Shown in pieces: positions 16,993 to 26,651 of a DNA stretch of 64,000 nucleotides (position 1 is the stretch's first letter; each line of letters starts with the position of its first letter). The notes under the pieces were generated by a model, which worked only from the letters and a program-made list of their open reading frames with translations, was not told the origin of the DNA and ran no database searches. This DNA comes from an uncultured Dehalococcoidia bacterium. Its GTDB lineage: Bacteria; Chloroflexota; Dehalococcoidia; Lucifugimonadales; JADFKI01. The stretch covers positions 682,001 through 746,000 of the forward strand of contig CATQHF010000001.1 of NCBI GenBank assembly GCA_958295865.1. Direction: 5' to 3'. The translations under genes were made by a program, and so were the position numbers.

Positions 16993-17226
16993 TCAGGTCA
17001 GCAGGGTGACGACATAGGTAATCACACCTGCGCCTATCGTCGCGAGCAGGGATGCCAGCCCGATGAACAGGCGCTGGTTCATCGCTTCAAGCTTGGCGTC
17101 TTGGCTTTTCAGCAGCGCGATGATGATTTCCTGCTGCCCATCTATTCGCGCCATGCGTATCTCCATCTGTGTCATGCGCTCTTCAAGTGTCAGCGAGTCG
17201 GTTGTTGGCTGTGTTTCAGCGGTCAT
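16993..17226 (-). CDS. Short tail-anchored coiled-coil protein, paralogue of 16205
   Basis: A 77-residue protein with an N-terminal coiled coil LEERMTQMEIRMARIDGQQE (about residues 14-33) and a C-terminal membrane helix (about 54-75, FIGLASLLATIGAGVITYVVTLL). It matches the two ends of the 252-residue neighbour but lacks its repeat rod, and lies 29 bases upstream on the same strand. The pair looks like a tandem duplication followed by repeat growth in one copy. GGAGCAACTC ahead of ATG 17226 recurs ahead of the neighbour's start. Confidence 0.72.
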   Translation of the reverse strand: MTAETQPTTDSLTLEERMTQMEIRMARIDGQQEIIIALLKSQDAKLEAMNQRLFIGLASLLATIGAGVITYVVTLLT

Positions 17227-17640
17227 TGTTGAGTTGCTCCTTTGCGCCCCTTACTTTGTCATTCCGCCCCCACCCCTGTCATTCCGAACCCTCTACCCCT
17301 GTCATTCCGAACGGAGTGAGGAATCTGAAATCTATGAATTGCTGCCATGCAGATATTTTTGATTCTTCGCTCCGCTCAGAATGACAGCGCGGGGAGTGCC
17401 CGATACCCCCCATACTACCACATCAACCACGCGATACGGCGCGCGATACGGCGCATCGACCACCCCCAATACAGCCCCACATACCACAATTCCGCCTTCT
17501 CCCGTAATACTCCTGTAATACTTCTGCGCTACCATTACTCGCACATCGACAACGGACATCGGATGCATGAACAACCCACATCGGAAAGGAGGCGCTTGCG
17601 AACGACTTTTTGACGGCGTTTAGCTGCGCTGAAAATCTTA
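17227..17640. repeat. Gene-free region with R2 repeats
   Basis: R2 repeats lie at about 17300-17325 and, inverted, at about 17358-17385. A short CGATACGGCG duplication lies at about 17431-17453. Open frames here have no recognisable domain and overlap the repeats. From 17640 to 17860 I see only a variant palindrome (TTCCCGCGCTCGCGGGAACG, about 17778-17797). Confidence 0.55.
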
Positions 17641-17859
17641 GTATTAAGCGCGCAGTTATAATTGACTTTGAATATGGAGCGGCGTATCTTTTTTAGGTGC
17701 GTGAAATCGGCTTAAACCGCAAAGTATGGCGAACCGCGTTTCGCCTATGTTATGCTTTGCGGGTTGCAATCTACGGCTTCCCGCGCTCGCGGGAACGACC
17801 GCGAACAACCCAAAACGAAGATGCGGGGCGGGGTGGGGAGTTAAACTCTCAGTTGTAAG

Positions 17860-17914
17860 ACCCTCAGGGCAGTTCGGGCAGCCGCTGGCAACGGCGATAC
17901 GAATGCCAGAGGGT
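17860..17914 (+). promoter_or_regulatory. Stable stem-loop in the leader of the 17930 gene
   Basis: ACCCTCAGGGCA (17860-17871) can pair with TGCCAGAGGGT (17904-17914). An inner GCCG/CGGC hairpin (17881-17895) lies inside. It ends 15 bases before ATG 17930. It could be a structured leader or small RNA; function is unproven. Confidence 0.35.
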
Positions 17915-17929
17915 AAGTAGGATGACCGG

Positions 17930-18151
17930 ATGGCGAATGCCTGCACACCGAAAAGCGCCGATGTATCGGAGCGACTGACGACATTGGAAGCGATCCAAGC
18001 CGAAGCGGATAGGCGGAACGCCTGCTTCAACGCTACGATGGATCGCCTGGAGATGAAGTTGGATCGCTTGCTTTACGCGGTGATTGGCATGGTAGTCGTG
18101 CTTCTCGGCGCGATGACCGCAGGTTTCTGGGCGGTGATTGCCACGCGATAG
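17930..18151 (+). CDS. Small coiled-coil protein with C-terminal membrane helix
   Basis: A 73-residue protein with an N-terminal helix VSERLTTLEAIQAEADRRN, a helix MDRLEMKLDRLLY, and a membrane segment (about residues 49-70, AVIGMVVVLLGAMTAGFWAVIA). It has the same architecture as 16993-17226 without clear sequence identity. It is unrelated in strand to those genes and sits 150 bases ahead of the giant cadherin-type gene. Function unknown. Confidence 0.6.
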   Translation: MANACTPKSADVSERLTTLEAIQAEADRRNACFNATMDRLEMKLDRLLYAVIGMVVVLLGAMTAGFWAVIATR

Positions 18152-18221
18152 GTCATCCTTGGGCGCGACGAGCGCGCGCTTCTGCGCCGCGCTCCCTTCG
18201 CTGGAAAGGCGCGAAATCGGA

Positions 18222-18288
18222 CGGAACGAAATCTACATCCACCCTTAATCGCCCGCAAGGGCAACGGAACGAAATCTATATCCACCCC
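18222..18288 (+). repeat. Direct repeats in the leader of the giant secreted-protein gene
   Basis: CGGAACGAAATCTACATCCA plus CCC at 18222-18244 recurs with one change at 18265-18287, separated by 20 bases containing GCCCGCAAGGGC. The second copy ends just ahead of the AGGAGGA ribosome site (18294-18300). It could be an operator or a duplicated leader. Confidence 0.6.
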
Positions 18289-18304
18289 AATTCAGGAGGA
18301 CAAA

Positions 18305-21300
18305 TTGAAAACTAGAAAGACTTGGGCTATACCCATTGCGGCGCTCGCGTTCGCAATGCTGTTTGCGTATGGGCTGATTGCCACCGGCACAGGCACAGCG
18401 CAAGCACAAGGCACCGCCAGCAACGCGGCGCCCACAGTGGTGACAGGCGATGCGGGAGAAATTACACCCGCGACCCATCCGCTAGTGATTGATGCCGATG
18501 GGGATTCGACGACGGCAACTATCGCGCAGGCGTTCTCGGACACCGATGATGCCGCAGGCGCTCGCGTGTACACCGCGCTGAGCAACAATCATAAAGTTGC
18601 TAAGATCTCTATGGCAAATGACACCACCGCCACCATAACGAATTGGTGGAATGCTCTGGATGGAGTGGCTGACGAAGGAACGCCTACTGCGAATGACTTG
18701 AATTGTGACGCGAGAGCAACGGCATTGGGCTTTGAGATCGACGCGACTAATGCTCCGCGAGTAGGCGGTACCGCCGCGTCGGGACTCTGCCAAGCCTTCG
18801 ACGATATCGGTGCCGGTAATCGAACGTTGGTCAGGAACGCTTTCTTCTGGAATATGCTGAGTGGCGCTCAGATGACTAAGGCAGCGACTCTCGGCGACTT
18901 GACAGGCGACTACGCAAAGCCCTGGGGGCAGCTTACTACCGCTGAGCGCACCAGCGTGGAAGGTCTCTACACCGCTGGCATTCTGGCGAAGGGCCTAGGT
19001 CCTTTGACCATAGCTCACGATGGTATAGATAACACGCCCCCCGATGGCGAAGCGGGCACGACATCCATCGAGGTGAACGTCTCGGACTCGACCGGGCGCT
19101 TCATTGCGAATTATGTCGGGACGTCTTTTGACTTCACCTCGGTATACACGGACGCGCCCGATATAGTGGCTCTCGATAACACTATGTTCACGCGCGCGGA
19201 CGGTACTACCGATACCGGTATAACGCAGATTGTTGCAATTCCACCCTCCGCTGGCGTCGAGGCTGTTCCCGCAGGGGTCCAGATTAGGATAAACACCACC
19301 ACAGACAATCTGGCGAAAGTCACCGCCACTGTGGCGGGTTTGACGCATTTTCACCAGAAGCTGTACTTCAGCCTGGACGATGGCGCCAACCTTCCCTTCG
19401 CGGCAGAAAAGATAGACGGCACCGCGACGGCGCCCATCTATAACCAAGCCATGATCGTCAAGAAGTCCGGCGCGGTATTGAACCCGAGGGATACCTTCGA
19501 GTTCACACTCAGCGTCAGCGAAGTCGGCCGCGAAGACAGGAACTATCAAGAGATAAAGGTCAGGATGATAGTCGCGGTCGAACCCACTGCGCCCTCGTTC
19601 GCCGACGATGTTCCGGCAACGGGCACGGTGGCAGAGCGCGCCAGGGATTTTGAAATCGCCACATTCAGCGCGACCGATCCCAACAACCAAGTGCTTACCT
19701 ACAGCATAGTTGCCAAGCCCGCCGCCGCCGGCCTAACCGGAGCTGCAGCCACTGCGGCTGCGGATGCGGTTACCGCTGCCGAAGCGATCCTAACGGGCCT
19801 AGACTTCGACGCCACGACAGGCGTGCTGAAGACGAAGGACACGGTTGAAACTGATCCCGACCAGCCGGACTACGTCGAGGACAACCCTGAGACCGCGGCT
19901 GTCGACGAGTCGGAAGGCAAGAACTCGCACGTGTTCGTAATCACAGCATCCGACGGCGCGCTGGAGGCCATGCATGAGTTCACCCTGACGGTGACTGATG
20001 AGGTCGATCCGGAGCCGGGCGCTGAGCAAAAGCTCGAGATGGCAGAGGATAACGAAGGCGGGCTGGATAACTACATAGGCAACGCTCCCACGCTGGGCGT
20101 AACTACCGGGGCTTATGCTATCGGACAGCAGATAGACAACCGCGCCGGCATAACAACTGACGAGGACGACGTTCTCTTTGCCATAGAAGCAGCCACCGGA
20201 AAGGTCTATCTCAAGGCGGATAAGAGGGACCAAATCGATTTTGAGAGCGGAATCACCAGCTACACCTTGTCAGTATTAAGAGTAGGCGCGACCCTCCCCG
20301 GCTTTGTGGTCGTAACGGTGACAGATGTCAACGAAGCGCCTGAGTTCTCCGCCGCTGACGACAGGTTGTTTGCTGGCAGGGCAACCGATGCCGACGGCAT
20401 CCAGCTCTATGTGCTGGAGTCGGCAGCCGTGGACGAAACCGTTAAGATTGGAAAGGACGCCGGCGGCAATCCTTCCAGCAGGGACGCGCAGTTCGCGGCG
20501 TCGGACGAGGACAGCGTCGGTACGGGCAATGCGATAGTGTACAGCCTCTGGTATGACGCCGACACCACAGACGCGGATGACGCCCGTGACGAACCCTACA
20601 CCGGCGACGTCGCCTTGGTGAAGGTGGACAGCAGCGGCAAGATCCTGGTGAACCAGGAACTCGACACCGATGCGGACGATTCCGTAGCCAAGGTGCTATT
20701 GGACTTGCGCGCCGCAGACCCGAACGACACGGATGCGCTCGACTTGAGGGATACGCTGACCATCGAGGTCAATATAATCGACACGAACGTCGCCCCTGAG
20801 TTCGACGATGCTTCCAAGGCGCAGACAACGGCGAGTCTTAACGAGGATATTGCTGTCGGGACAGTGGTGTACACATACTTCGCCACCGACGCTGACGGCG
20901 ATACGGTAAGGTATCTGCTGCGCGACCAAGAGGACGCAGTGCTATTCGAGCTAGGCGAGTCGGACGGTGTGCTGAAGACGAAGGCGGCTCTCGACTTTGA
21001 GACCAAGCAGTCGCACACCCTAGAGGTGCAGGCACACGACACGGACGACGACAAGGACGAGGTGATACTCGTTATAACCGTCGTGAATGTGAACGACAAC
21101 GCCCCGGTTCTGGAAGGACCGAGGAGCCTCCAAGTTGCTGAGAACAGCCCGCGCGGCACGGTACTCGGCACATACGCCGCCACGGACGCGGACGGCGACG
21201 CGGTAACATTCAGCCTGAAGGGCGCAAACGCCAAGTCGTTCCAGATCGGCGCGACGGACGGCATACTGAAGACGCTGGAGTCCCTCGACTTCGACTCCGC

Positions 21301-24271
21301 CAACACGCCTTGCCCGGTGACAGGCTGCCTGATCGAGGTAGTCGCTACCGATGCGCCAGGCTTGACGAACAGCCCGGCGCACACTGTGGCGATAACCATA
21401 GTGAACGCGCCCGACTCCATCAGCACGCTGGATGTGAGCAAGGCGAACCCGGTTCCCGGTGCGTCGCAGGGCGACCCGGCATCCGCGCTGGCTGATGTGA
21501 AGGCGACCGCAGCCAACCAGACACTAGTGCTGGAACGCCCCGCCGACCTGCCCGCGACCGGAGACGGAACGCAGACGACCCCTGACAAGTTCGTGGGCAC
21601 AGAGTGGGCGAACTGGGGCACGGTGCTCCGCATCGCGGTAACTTCTCAATCGCCTGACGCCAACTGCGACGGCGGCAACCGCTGCGTGGTGGTCGTAGTG
21701 GAGGGTGACTCCTCCGACGACATACTGCAGCTGAGGGCATACAGGAGCTCGGTTCAGGAAAACCTCTATGTCGCGGCAGTGATGCCCGTGTCGGGTGAGG
21801 CAGGAATGGTCGAGACCGTTGTGGGCAAGAACAGCACCGGCGTGGAGAACCCGCCAATCTATAAGCACACCGACGGCAGCGTTGCGCGCCTGAAGGTGGA
21901 CGAAGAAGACAAGATAAAGATAGAGTTCGGCAACCTGCGCGGCAGCATCGACGTCGAGAACGAAGTTCCCGAAATCGACAACTTCCTGCCGGAGCATGAG
22001 GCGGCAACGGACGACGGCGATGTGGACTACACATTCACCGTAACCGACGACATATCGGGCATGCCCGATGTGGAAGACCTGCCGAACGACTCCGATGACG
22101 AGTACATAGCGGTGGTCGCGCTGGTGAGCAATAGCCAGTGCCACACGAGGACGGCGCGCGGCTTTGCGGCAGTGCCGAACTTGAACCTTGGCGACGGACT
22201 TACCATCTACTGCCCGGGCACCCCGACCATTCGGGAAATCATCGACGACAACGACTTTGACGACATAGACGGCGGCTTCGAAGTGGAGACGACCGTAGTG
22301 CTGGGCGAGGGCAAGCACTTCGTAACCTTCATCGCCTGCGACAACGCCGGCAACTGCTCGGCTTACGATCCTGAGCAGACGAAGGAAGACGAGACGCTGC
22401 CCGAGATTACGGTTGACACCGTTGACCCAGAGCTGATCCAGGCGCGCACAGGCGTCAAGTGGAACTCCACGGACAACGAGTACGACGACGACCGCACCTT
22501 CGTGCAGGTTCTGTTCAGAGAGCAGACGGCGTTGAACCCGGACACCATCGAGGCGGACGACTTCGTAGTTGAAGGCCACACCATCAAGAAGGTGTTCTGG
22601 TACGACCCGGACGACGAGGACAGGCCTTGGGCGGACGGCAAGGCAAGCACCACCCCGACGCGCTTCGGCCAGGACAGCAAGTATCAGACGCTTGAGTACA
22701 CAGTGTTCCTCGAGCTTGAAGACGAGCTAGCCCCGGACGAGACGCCCGACGTGGCGCTGGTGCCGAACGGCATCGAGGACAAGGCAGGCAACGAGCAGGA
22801 CGACGGCGAAGAGGAAGCCGAAGATTGGATTGCCCCCAACTTTGCGATAGTCAGCATAGTCTCCCCGCGCGAGGCGCCCGAATCCGCGGTGCTTGCGGGC
22901 GAGGACGACGAGGTAGTCATCACGGTTACCGTTGACGAGCGCATCAAGGCGACCAGGCCTGACATCGCCGTGAACTATGTGAACGCATCTTCGGTTGCGA
23001 CCAAGGGCACGGAAACCTGCGACGACGGCACGACAAGCGGCGGCACGCGGAAGCGCGGCGAGATTATCACGCCGAGCGGCGACTGCCTAGACGCGGGCGA
23101 GGCGACCGGCGGCCAACTGAGTGTCAAGATAGAGAAGGTCTCTAACACCGAGTGGACTGCCACCATCGACGAGCCTGACAATACCGGCTACTTCAACATC
23201 TATGTGAGCGCGACCGACCGCTCCTCACAGCAGAACCCGGGCGACGAAGGCGTAGCCCCCGCCAAGATAGTCACCGACTTCTTCAAGGGCAACGGCGATG
23301 TCGATTCGGATGACGCCATATACTTCGAGGGCGACATAGTGCTCAACGATCCTACGGTGCGCGTGAGCGGAACCGATGTGATCGACGACAGCGAGCCTAC
23401 GGTAGAGCTCAAGACGCCTCTGTTCATAGAGTTCGACTTCTCCACGACTGAGGGCGCTGAATACGCCGAGGACAGCTTCGACTTCGTGCAGATAACGAAG
23501 TTCACACTGGACGGCGTGGACATGACCGACAGCGTGAGGACGACGGACGACGAGACCTTCCTGGTCGCGCTGTCCGGCATATCGGCTGCTGAGCACGAGA
23601 TCAAGGTGCAGGCAGTGGACAGGGCAGGCAACACCCTGGACGACGAACTGGACATAGACTTCGAGGTTGAAGAGCGCGATCCGTTCGACAAGCGGCTGGA
23701 TCCGGGCTGGAACTTGGTAAGCCTGCCGGGTGAGCCTGCGGACAGCAGCATAGCGACAGTGTTCGGCTCCAACGTCGATGTGAAGACCGTGTACACCTAC
23801 GACCCTGTGGTTCCGGGTGGATGGCTGGTTGCGGTGCGCGAGACGCTTGAAAGCGACTGGCAGGGCGACCTGACGGAAATAACGGCGAAGCGCGGCTACT
23901 GGGTGCTGAGCGACGCCATTCAGGACTGGAAGGTCTCCATACCGAGACTGGCGGGCGGAGCGGTTGACTCCGGAACGCCCATACAGCCTCCGGTAATCCC
24001 GATGTACGCGGGCTGGAACCTAGTGCCTGTCATCGATGTAACCGGCGACAAGCTGGACGACAGCGATACGATAAACGCACAGGTCTATCTGAACAGCCTG
24101 GACGACGGGCTGGATCTGGCTAGGGTCCTTGGCTTCAACACGATAACCAACCAGTGGCGCACACTGCCTGTAGGCGAGAACGCCAGCGATGTCAGCGCTA
24201 ACCTGAACATCGGCTCCGCTTACTGGGTATTCGTGAGGGAGTCCGCGAGCCTAGTGCCCGGCGGCAACTAA
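18305..24271 (+). CDS. Giant secreted cadherin-like repeat protein
   Basis: An acidic protein of 1988 residues. The start is TTG 18305, placed by AGGAGGA four bases upstream and followed at once by a signal peptide (residues 1-35, ending AQAQG). Residues about 430-1050 hold cadherin-type beta-sandwich repeats, recognisable by DADGD, AxDFETKxSHTLEV and TVVNVNDNAPV (Ca2+-binding DxNDN motif). A middle region has Asp-rich Ig-like domains (for example DDEDRPWADGKASTTPTRFG). The C-terminal 190 residues carry two copies of a GWNLVSLPG / GWNLVPV unit (about 1797 and 1900). No sortase or membrane anchor is seen. It is probably a cell-surface or S-layer-associated adhesin. Confidence 0.82.
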   Translation: MKTRKTWAIPIAALAFAMLFAYGLIATGTGTAQAQGTASNAAPTVVTGDAGEITPATHPLVIDADGDSTTATIAQAFSDTDDAAGARVYTALSNNHKVAKISMANDTTATITNWWNALDGVADEGTPTANDLNCDARATALGFEIDATNAPRVGGTAASGLCQAFDDIGAGNRTLVRNAFFWNMLSGAQMTKAATLGDLTGDYAKPWGQLTTAERTSVEGLYTAGILAKGLGPLTIAHDGIDNTPPDGEAGTTSIEVNVSDSTGRFIANYVGTSFDFTSVYTDAPDIVALDNTMFTRADGTTDTGITQIVAIPPSAGVEAVPAGVQIRINTTTDNLAKVTATVAGLTHFHQKLYFSLDDGANLPFAAEKIDGTATAPIYNQAMIVKKSGAVLNPRDTFEFTLSVSEVGREDRNYQEIKVRMIVAVEPTAPSFADDVPATGTVAERARDFEIATFSATDPNNQVLTYSIVAKPAAAGLTGAAATAAADAVTAAEAILTGLDFDATTGVLKTKDTVETDPDQPDYVEDNPETAAVDESEGKNSHVFVITASDGALEAMHEFTLTVTDEVDPEPGAEQKLEMAEDNEGGLDNYIGNAPTLGVTTGAYAIGQQIDNRAGITTDEDDVLFAIEAATGKVYLKADKRDQIDFESGITSYTLSVLRVGATLPGFVVVTVTDVNEAPEFSAADDRLFAGRATDADGIQLYVLESAAVDETVKIGKDAGGNPSSRDAQFAASDEDSVGTGNAIVYSLWYDADTTDADDARDEPYTGDVALVKVDSSGKILVNQELDTDADDSVAKVLLDLRAADPNDTDALDLRDTLTIEVNIIDTNVAPEFDDASKAQTTASLNEDIAVGTVVYTYFATDADGDTVRYLLRDQEDAVLFELGESDGVLKTKAALDFETKQSHTLEVQAHDTDDDKDEVILVITVVNVNDNAPVLEGPRSLQVAENSPRGTVLGTYAATDADGDAVTFSLKGANAKSFQIGATDGILKTLESLDFDSANTPCPVTGCLIEVVATDAPGLTNSPAHTVAITIVNAPDSISTLDVSKANPVPGASQGDPASALADVKATAANQTLVLERPADLPATGDGTQTTPDKFVGTEWANWGTVLRIAVTSQSPDANCDGGNRCVVVVVEGDSSDDILQLRAYRSSVQENLYVAAVMPVSGEAGMVETVVGKNSTGVENPPIYKHTDGSVARLKVDEEDKIKIEFGNLRGSIDVENEVPEIDNFLPEHEAATDDGDVDYTFTVTDDISGMPDVEDLPNDSDDEYIAVVALVSNSQCHTRTARGFAAVPNLNLGDGLTIYCPGTPTIREIIDDNDFDDIDGGFEVETTVVLGEGKHFVTFIACDNAGNCSAYDPEQTKEDETLPEITVDTVDPELIQARTGVKWNSTDNEYDDDRTFVQVLFREQTALNPDTIEADDFVVEGHTIKKVFWYDPDDEDRPWADGKASTTPTRFGQDSKYQTLEYTVFLELEDELAPDETPDVALVPNGIEDKAGNEQDDGEEEAEDWIAPNFAIVSIVSPREAPESAVLAGEDDEVVITVTVDERIKATRPDIAVNYVNASSVATKGTETCDDGTTSGGTRKRGEIITPSGDCLDAGEATGGQLSVKIEKVSNTEWTATIDEPDNTGYFNIYVSATDRSSQQNPGDEGVAPAKIVTDFFKGNGDVDSDDAIYFEGDIVLNDPTVRVSGTDVIDDSEPTVELKTPLFIEFDFSTTEGAEYAEDSFDFVQITKFTLDGVDMTDSVRTTDDETFLVALSGISAAEHEIKVQAVDRAGNTLDDELDIDFEVEERDPFDKRLDPGWNLVSLPGEPADSSIATVFGSNVDVKTVYTYDPVVPGGWLVAVRETLESDWQGDLTEITAKRGYWVLSDAIQDWKVSIPRLAGGAVDSGTPIQPPVIPMYAGWNLVPVIDVTGDKLDDSDTINAQVYLNSLDDGLDLARVLGFNTITNQWRTLPVGENASDVSANLNIGSAYWVFVRESASLVPGGN

Positions 24272-24393
24272 ACGGCAATAGCGCGCTCCCCCCGTCCGCA
24301 AGGTCGAGGGGAGCGCAAGACAGCGAGGCAGCCCGCCCGCGTCAAAGCCGTGAACAACCCAACCAACTAAAGACATAACGACAACCAAGACAG

Positions 24394-24428
24394 AGCGCCC
24401 CTCCCGATATGCCACCGGGAGGGGCGCT
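24394..24428. terminator. Strong hairpin between convergent genes
   Basis: A 13-bp perfect stem, AGCGCCCCTCCCG/CGGGAGGGGCGCT, with a 9-base loop, followed by TTGGTGTT on the plus strand and only weak T-rich sequence on the minus strand. A weaker hairpin (GCGCTCCCC/GGGGAGCGC) lies at about 24281-24315. It separates the giant gene from the convergent gene at 24463. Confidence 0.7.
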
Positions 24429-24462
24429 TTGGTGTTACCCCGTCATTTGCGTCTGTATTCAC

Positions 24463-25191
24463 CTACGGGCGCAAATCGTCCTCATCCATCGCGTAGCAGT
24501 AGATACTCGCGGCGTCCGCGTCCCGCTCTATCCGCAAGTCCTTCCGCACGCCCGCAATCATCGGATACGCGGCGTTGCCGGTGAAGCGCCGCACCATGTC
24601 GGCATGCAGCGCGGCGCGGCGCGTGTCCCGAAGGTCGCAGGTGTACGACGCCTCCGCAACCACATAGCACACCTCCCCATCAAGGTTGCGGCAGCGCACC
24701 ACCAAGTCGGTATCCAAGAACGACTTCAGCTCGTCCTCGTCGATGCCGCTCATGTCCGCGCCCGCGAGCAGCCGCGCTATCTCGTCTCCCGCCAGCATCT
24801 CCAAGGTTGCGATGTCCAGTCGCAGCCCCTTCGCCCGCGAAAACAGGAATATCGCGCCCATGTGCTTGTTCCGCAGCCCGTTCTCCGCGTAGTTGGAGCG
24901 GAAGTGCCTGAAGTCGTCGTGCAGATTGCCCAGCCGCCGCTCCAAGGCGTCCAGCCGTCGATCCGTCGCCCTCACGAACTCCGCCACCTCAGCCCTGAAC
25001 TCGTCGTGCGATTCCACGAGCCGCGCCACCGTAGCGCTGAGCTCGTCCTGAGCCGCCACGAGCCGTTCCACCTTCGCGGGCAGATCCAGCAGCTCGGCCG
25101 TCAACAGGCGCGCGCGCAAGCCCTCTACATACTCCGGGTTGTCATCGAGCAGCCGAAGCAAATCCTCAAAGTTGCGTATTGTGGTTGTCAT
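24463..25191 (-). CDS. Coiled-coil plus PD-(D/E)XK-nuclease-like protein (DUF3782-like)
   Basis: A 242-residue protein when started at ATG 25191, which has GGAGG nine bases upstream; a longer in-frame start lies at 25266. The N-terminal third is coiled coil (LVAAQDELSATVARLVESHD...). The C-terminal half resembles the PD-(D/E)XK-fold family around DUF3782: TDLVVRCRNLDGEVCYVVAEASYTCDLRDT, then RRAALHADMVRRFTGNAAYPMIAGVRKD. The nuclease motif is reduced to D...EAS, so catalysis is doubtful. These proteins are common in Chloroflexi and cyanobacteria and have no established role. Confidence 0.68.
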   Translation of the reverse strand: MTTTIRNFEDLLRLLDDNPEYVEGLRARLLTAELLDLPAKVERLVAAQDELSATVARLVESHDEFRAEVAEFVRATDRRLDALERRLGNLHDDFRHFRSNYAENGLRNKHMGAIFLFSRAKGLRLDIATLEMLAGDEIARLLAGADMSGIDEDELKSFLDTDLVVRCRNLDGEVCYVVAEASYTCDLRDTRRAALHADMVRRFTGNAAYPMIAGVRKDLRIERDADAASIYCYAMDEDDLRP

Positions 25192-25341
25192 TGTTCCGTC
25201 CTCCTTCCGCTCCATCTTACCATTTTCTCCGTATAGGCGTCGCTTCTTGCGCGCTCGTCCCCGCACTCATCCATGCATCGCCTTGCGACATTCCCATCTA
25301 CAAGCGCGCCAAATTTATGGACGCTCTGACGCCCAACTCGT

Positions 25342-25347
25342 TATAAT
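25342..25347 (+). promoter_or_regulatory. -10 box of the Pro/Thr-repeat protein gene
   Basis: A perfect TATAAT about 64 bases ahead of ATG 25411. I cannot point to a good -35 box. Confidence 0.4.
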
Positions 25348-25410
25348 GTTTTAGACAGAGTAAAAAATCGAGCGATACCACAACCTAATAGATAGGCAGA
25401 GATAGAGTTT

Positions 25411-26517
25411 ATGAGAATGAGAAATCTGGTCGTAGGATTGTTGAGCATGCTGGCGCTGGCAGGCGTGTTCTGGATATTGCCTGCCGACGGGCTATCGGCG
25501 CAGACGCCGACCGCCACGCCCGTGAATATAGGCGTTCCCCCCATCCCGATGACCGTTTCGGGCGTCGCGCAGGGAGCGCCGGCGGGTTACAGCCTGCTTG
25601 CCAGAATAGGCGCGTATGAGAGCCTGCCCGTAACCATAAAGCAGGATGGCAGGTTCGACGCGCTGAAGATTGCGCCGCCCCATTCGGGATTTCTCGGCGA
25701 GGATGTGAGCTTCTTCTTGGAGGGCGTGGAGGCGAATGAGCGCATCCCCCATGTGTCAGGCACGCAGCCCTTCAACCTCAGCCTGACCTTCGCGGAGATA
25801 CCCGTAGCCACGCTGACGCCCACGCCGATTCCGGTGCTGCCTGCCATCTACTCAGGCTCCATAGCGATAGCGGGCCTCGCGGTAACGCCGAACATGCTTC
25901 TTGTCGCAAGGGTGGGTCCCTACCAGAGTCCGCCCGCCGCCATCCTCGACGACGGCGATTTCATAAATCTGGTGATACTGACGGATGACGAGTCGCTTAT
26001 CGGCTTGCCTGTGGAGTTCTTCCTGAACGGCGAACCCTCAGTGCCGCCGGCGCATGGTGTATTCGAGCCTGACACCAGGCCGGATGTGAACTTGGTATTC
26101 GGAAGCGTGCCGCCCACCGAGACGCCCGTGCCGCCCACCGAGACGCCCGTGCCGCCGACTGAGACGCCCGTGCCGCCCACAGCGACGCCCGTACCACCGA
26201 CGGCGACGCCCGTGCCGCCGACCGCGACGCAGGTTCCGCCCACAGCAACGCCCGTGCCGCCCACAGCAACGCCCGTACCGCCGACCGCGACGCCTGTGCC
26301 GCCCACAGCAACGCCCGTGCCGCCCACGGCGACGCCCGAGCCGCCAGCCGTCGTGGTCGTGGAGCCGACGCCTCAGACTGAGGTGCCGGGCGGGAGTTGC
26401 AGCTCCGTCGCCGGCATCTCGCGCGAGCATGCGGCCGGCAACCTGCTGATGCTGTTCGCGCCGCTCGTGATGCTCGGCGGCGCGAAGTACGCGCACAACA
26501 GACGCCGCCGCCAATAG
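25411..26517 (+). CDS. Secreted protein with duplicated beta domain, Pro-Thr repeat stalk and C-terminal anchor
   Basis: A 368-residue protein. It has a signal peptide (about residues 1-30), then two homologous domains of about 85 residues ([18 protein letters not shown]... and [18 protein letters not shown]...), each ending in a (N)LSLTF / VNLVF strand. Next come 11 copies of VPPTATP or VPPTETP (about 233-309). At the end are a Cys-containing linker, one membrane helix ([17 protein letters not shown]) and a basic tail RRRRQ, an exosortase- or sortase-like anchor layout without a visible sorting motif. The stalk is probably O-glycosylated or simply extended. Function of the paired domains is unknown. 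Confidence 0.75.
   Translation: MRMRNLVVGLLSMLALAGVFWILPADGLSAQTPTATPVNIGVPPIPMTVSGVAQGAPAGYSLLARIGAYESLPVTIKQDGRFDALKIAPPHSGFLGEDVSFFLEGVEANERIPHVSGTQPFNLSLTFAEIPVATLTPTPIPVLPAIYSGSIAIAGLAVTPNMLLVARVGPYQSPPAAILDDGDFINLVILTDDESLIGLPVEFFLNGEPSVPPAHGVFEPDTRPDVNLVFGSVPPTETPVPPTETPVPPTETPVPPTATPVPPTATPVPPTATQVPPTATPVPPTATPVPPTATPVPPTATPVPPTATPEPPAVVVVEPTPQTEVPGGSCSSVAGISREHAAGNLLMLFAPLVMLGGAKYAHNRRRRQ
26107..26337 (+). repeat. 21-bp tandem repeat encoding the VPP-T-(A/E)-TP stalk
   Basis: Eleven units near CCGCCCACCGCGACGCCCGTG. The first three encode TETP and the rest TATP (one TATQ). Unit size keeps the frame, so stalk length can vary by slippage or recombination. Confidence 0.88.
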
Positions 26518-26651
26518 CGCAATAGCAAGGTTACATCCATATCCTGCCCATCCTGTTGACTCGCTGGATGGGCAGGCACTTGTTTGGCGGCTTGCGCGAT
26601 TGTAGAATGTGTGCATCGCAACCCCCGTTGAGCGCCATGAAGTGATTGCCT

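Noticed and set aside
26520-26651. CIRCE operator upstream of hrcA
   Set aside because: I looked for TTAGCACTC-N9-GAGTGCTAA and found nothing close.
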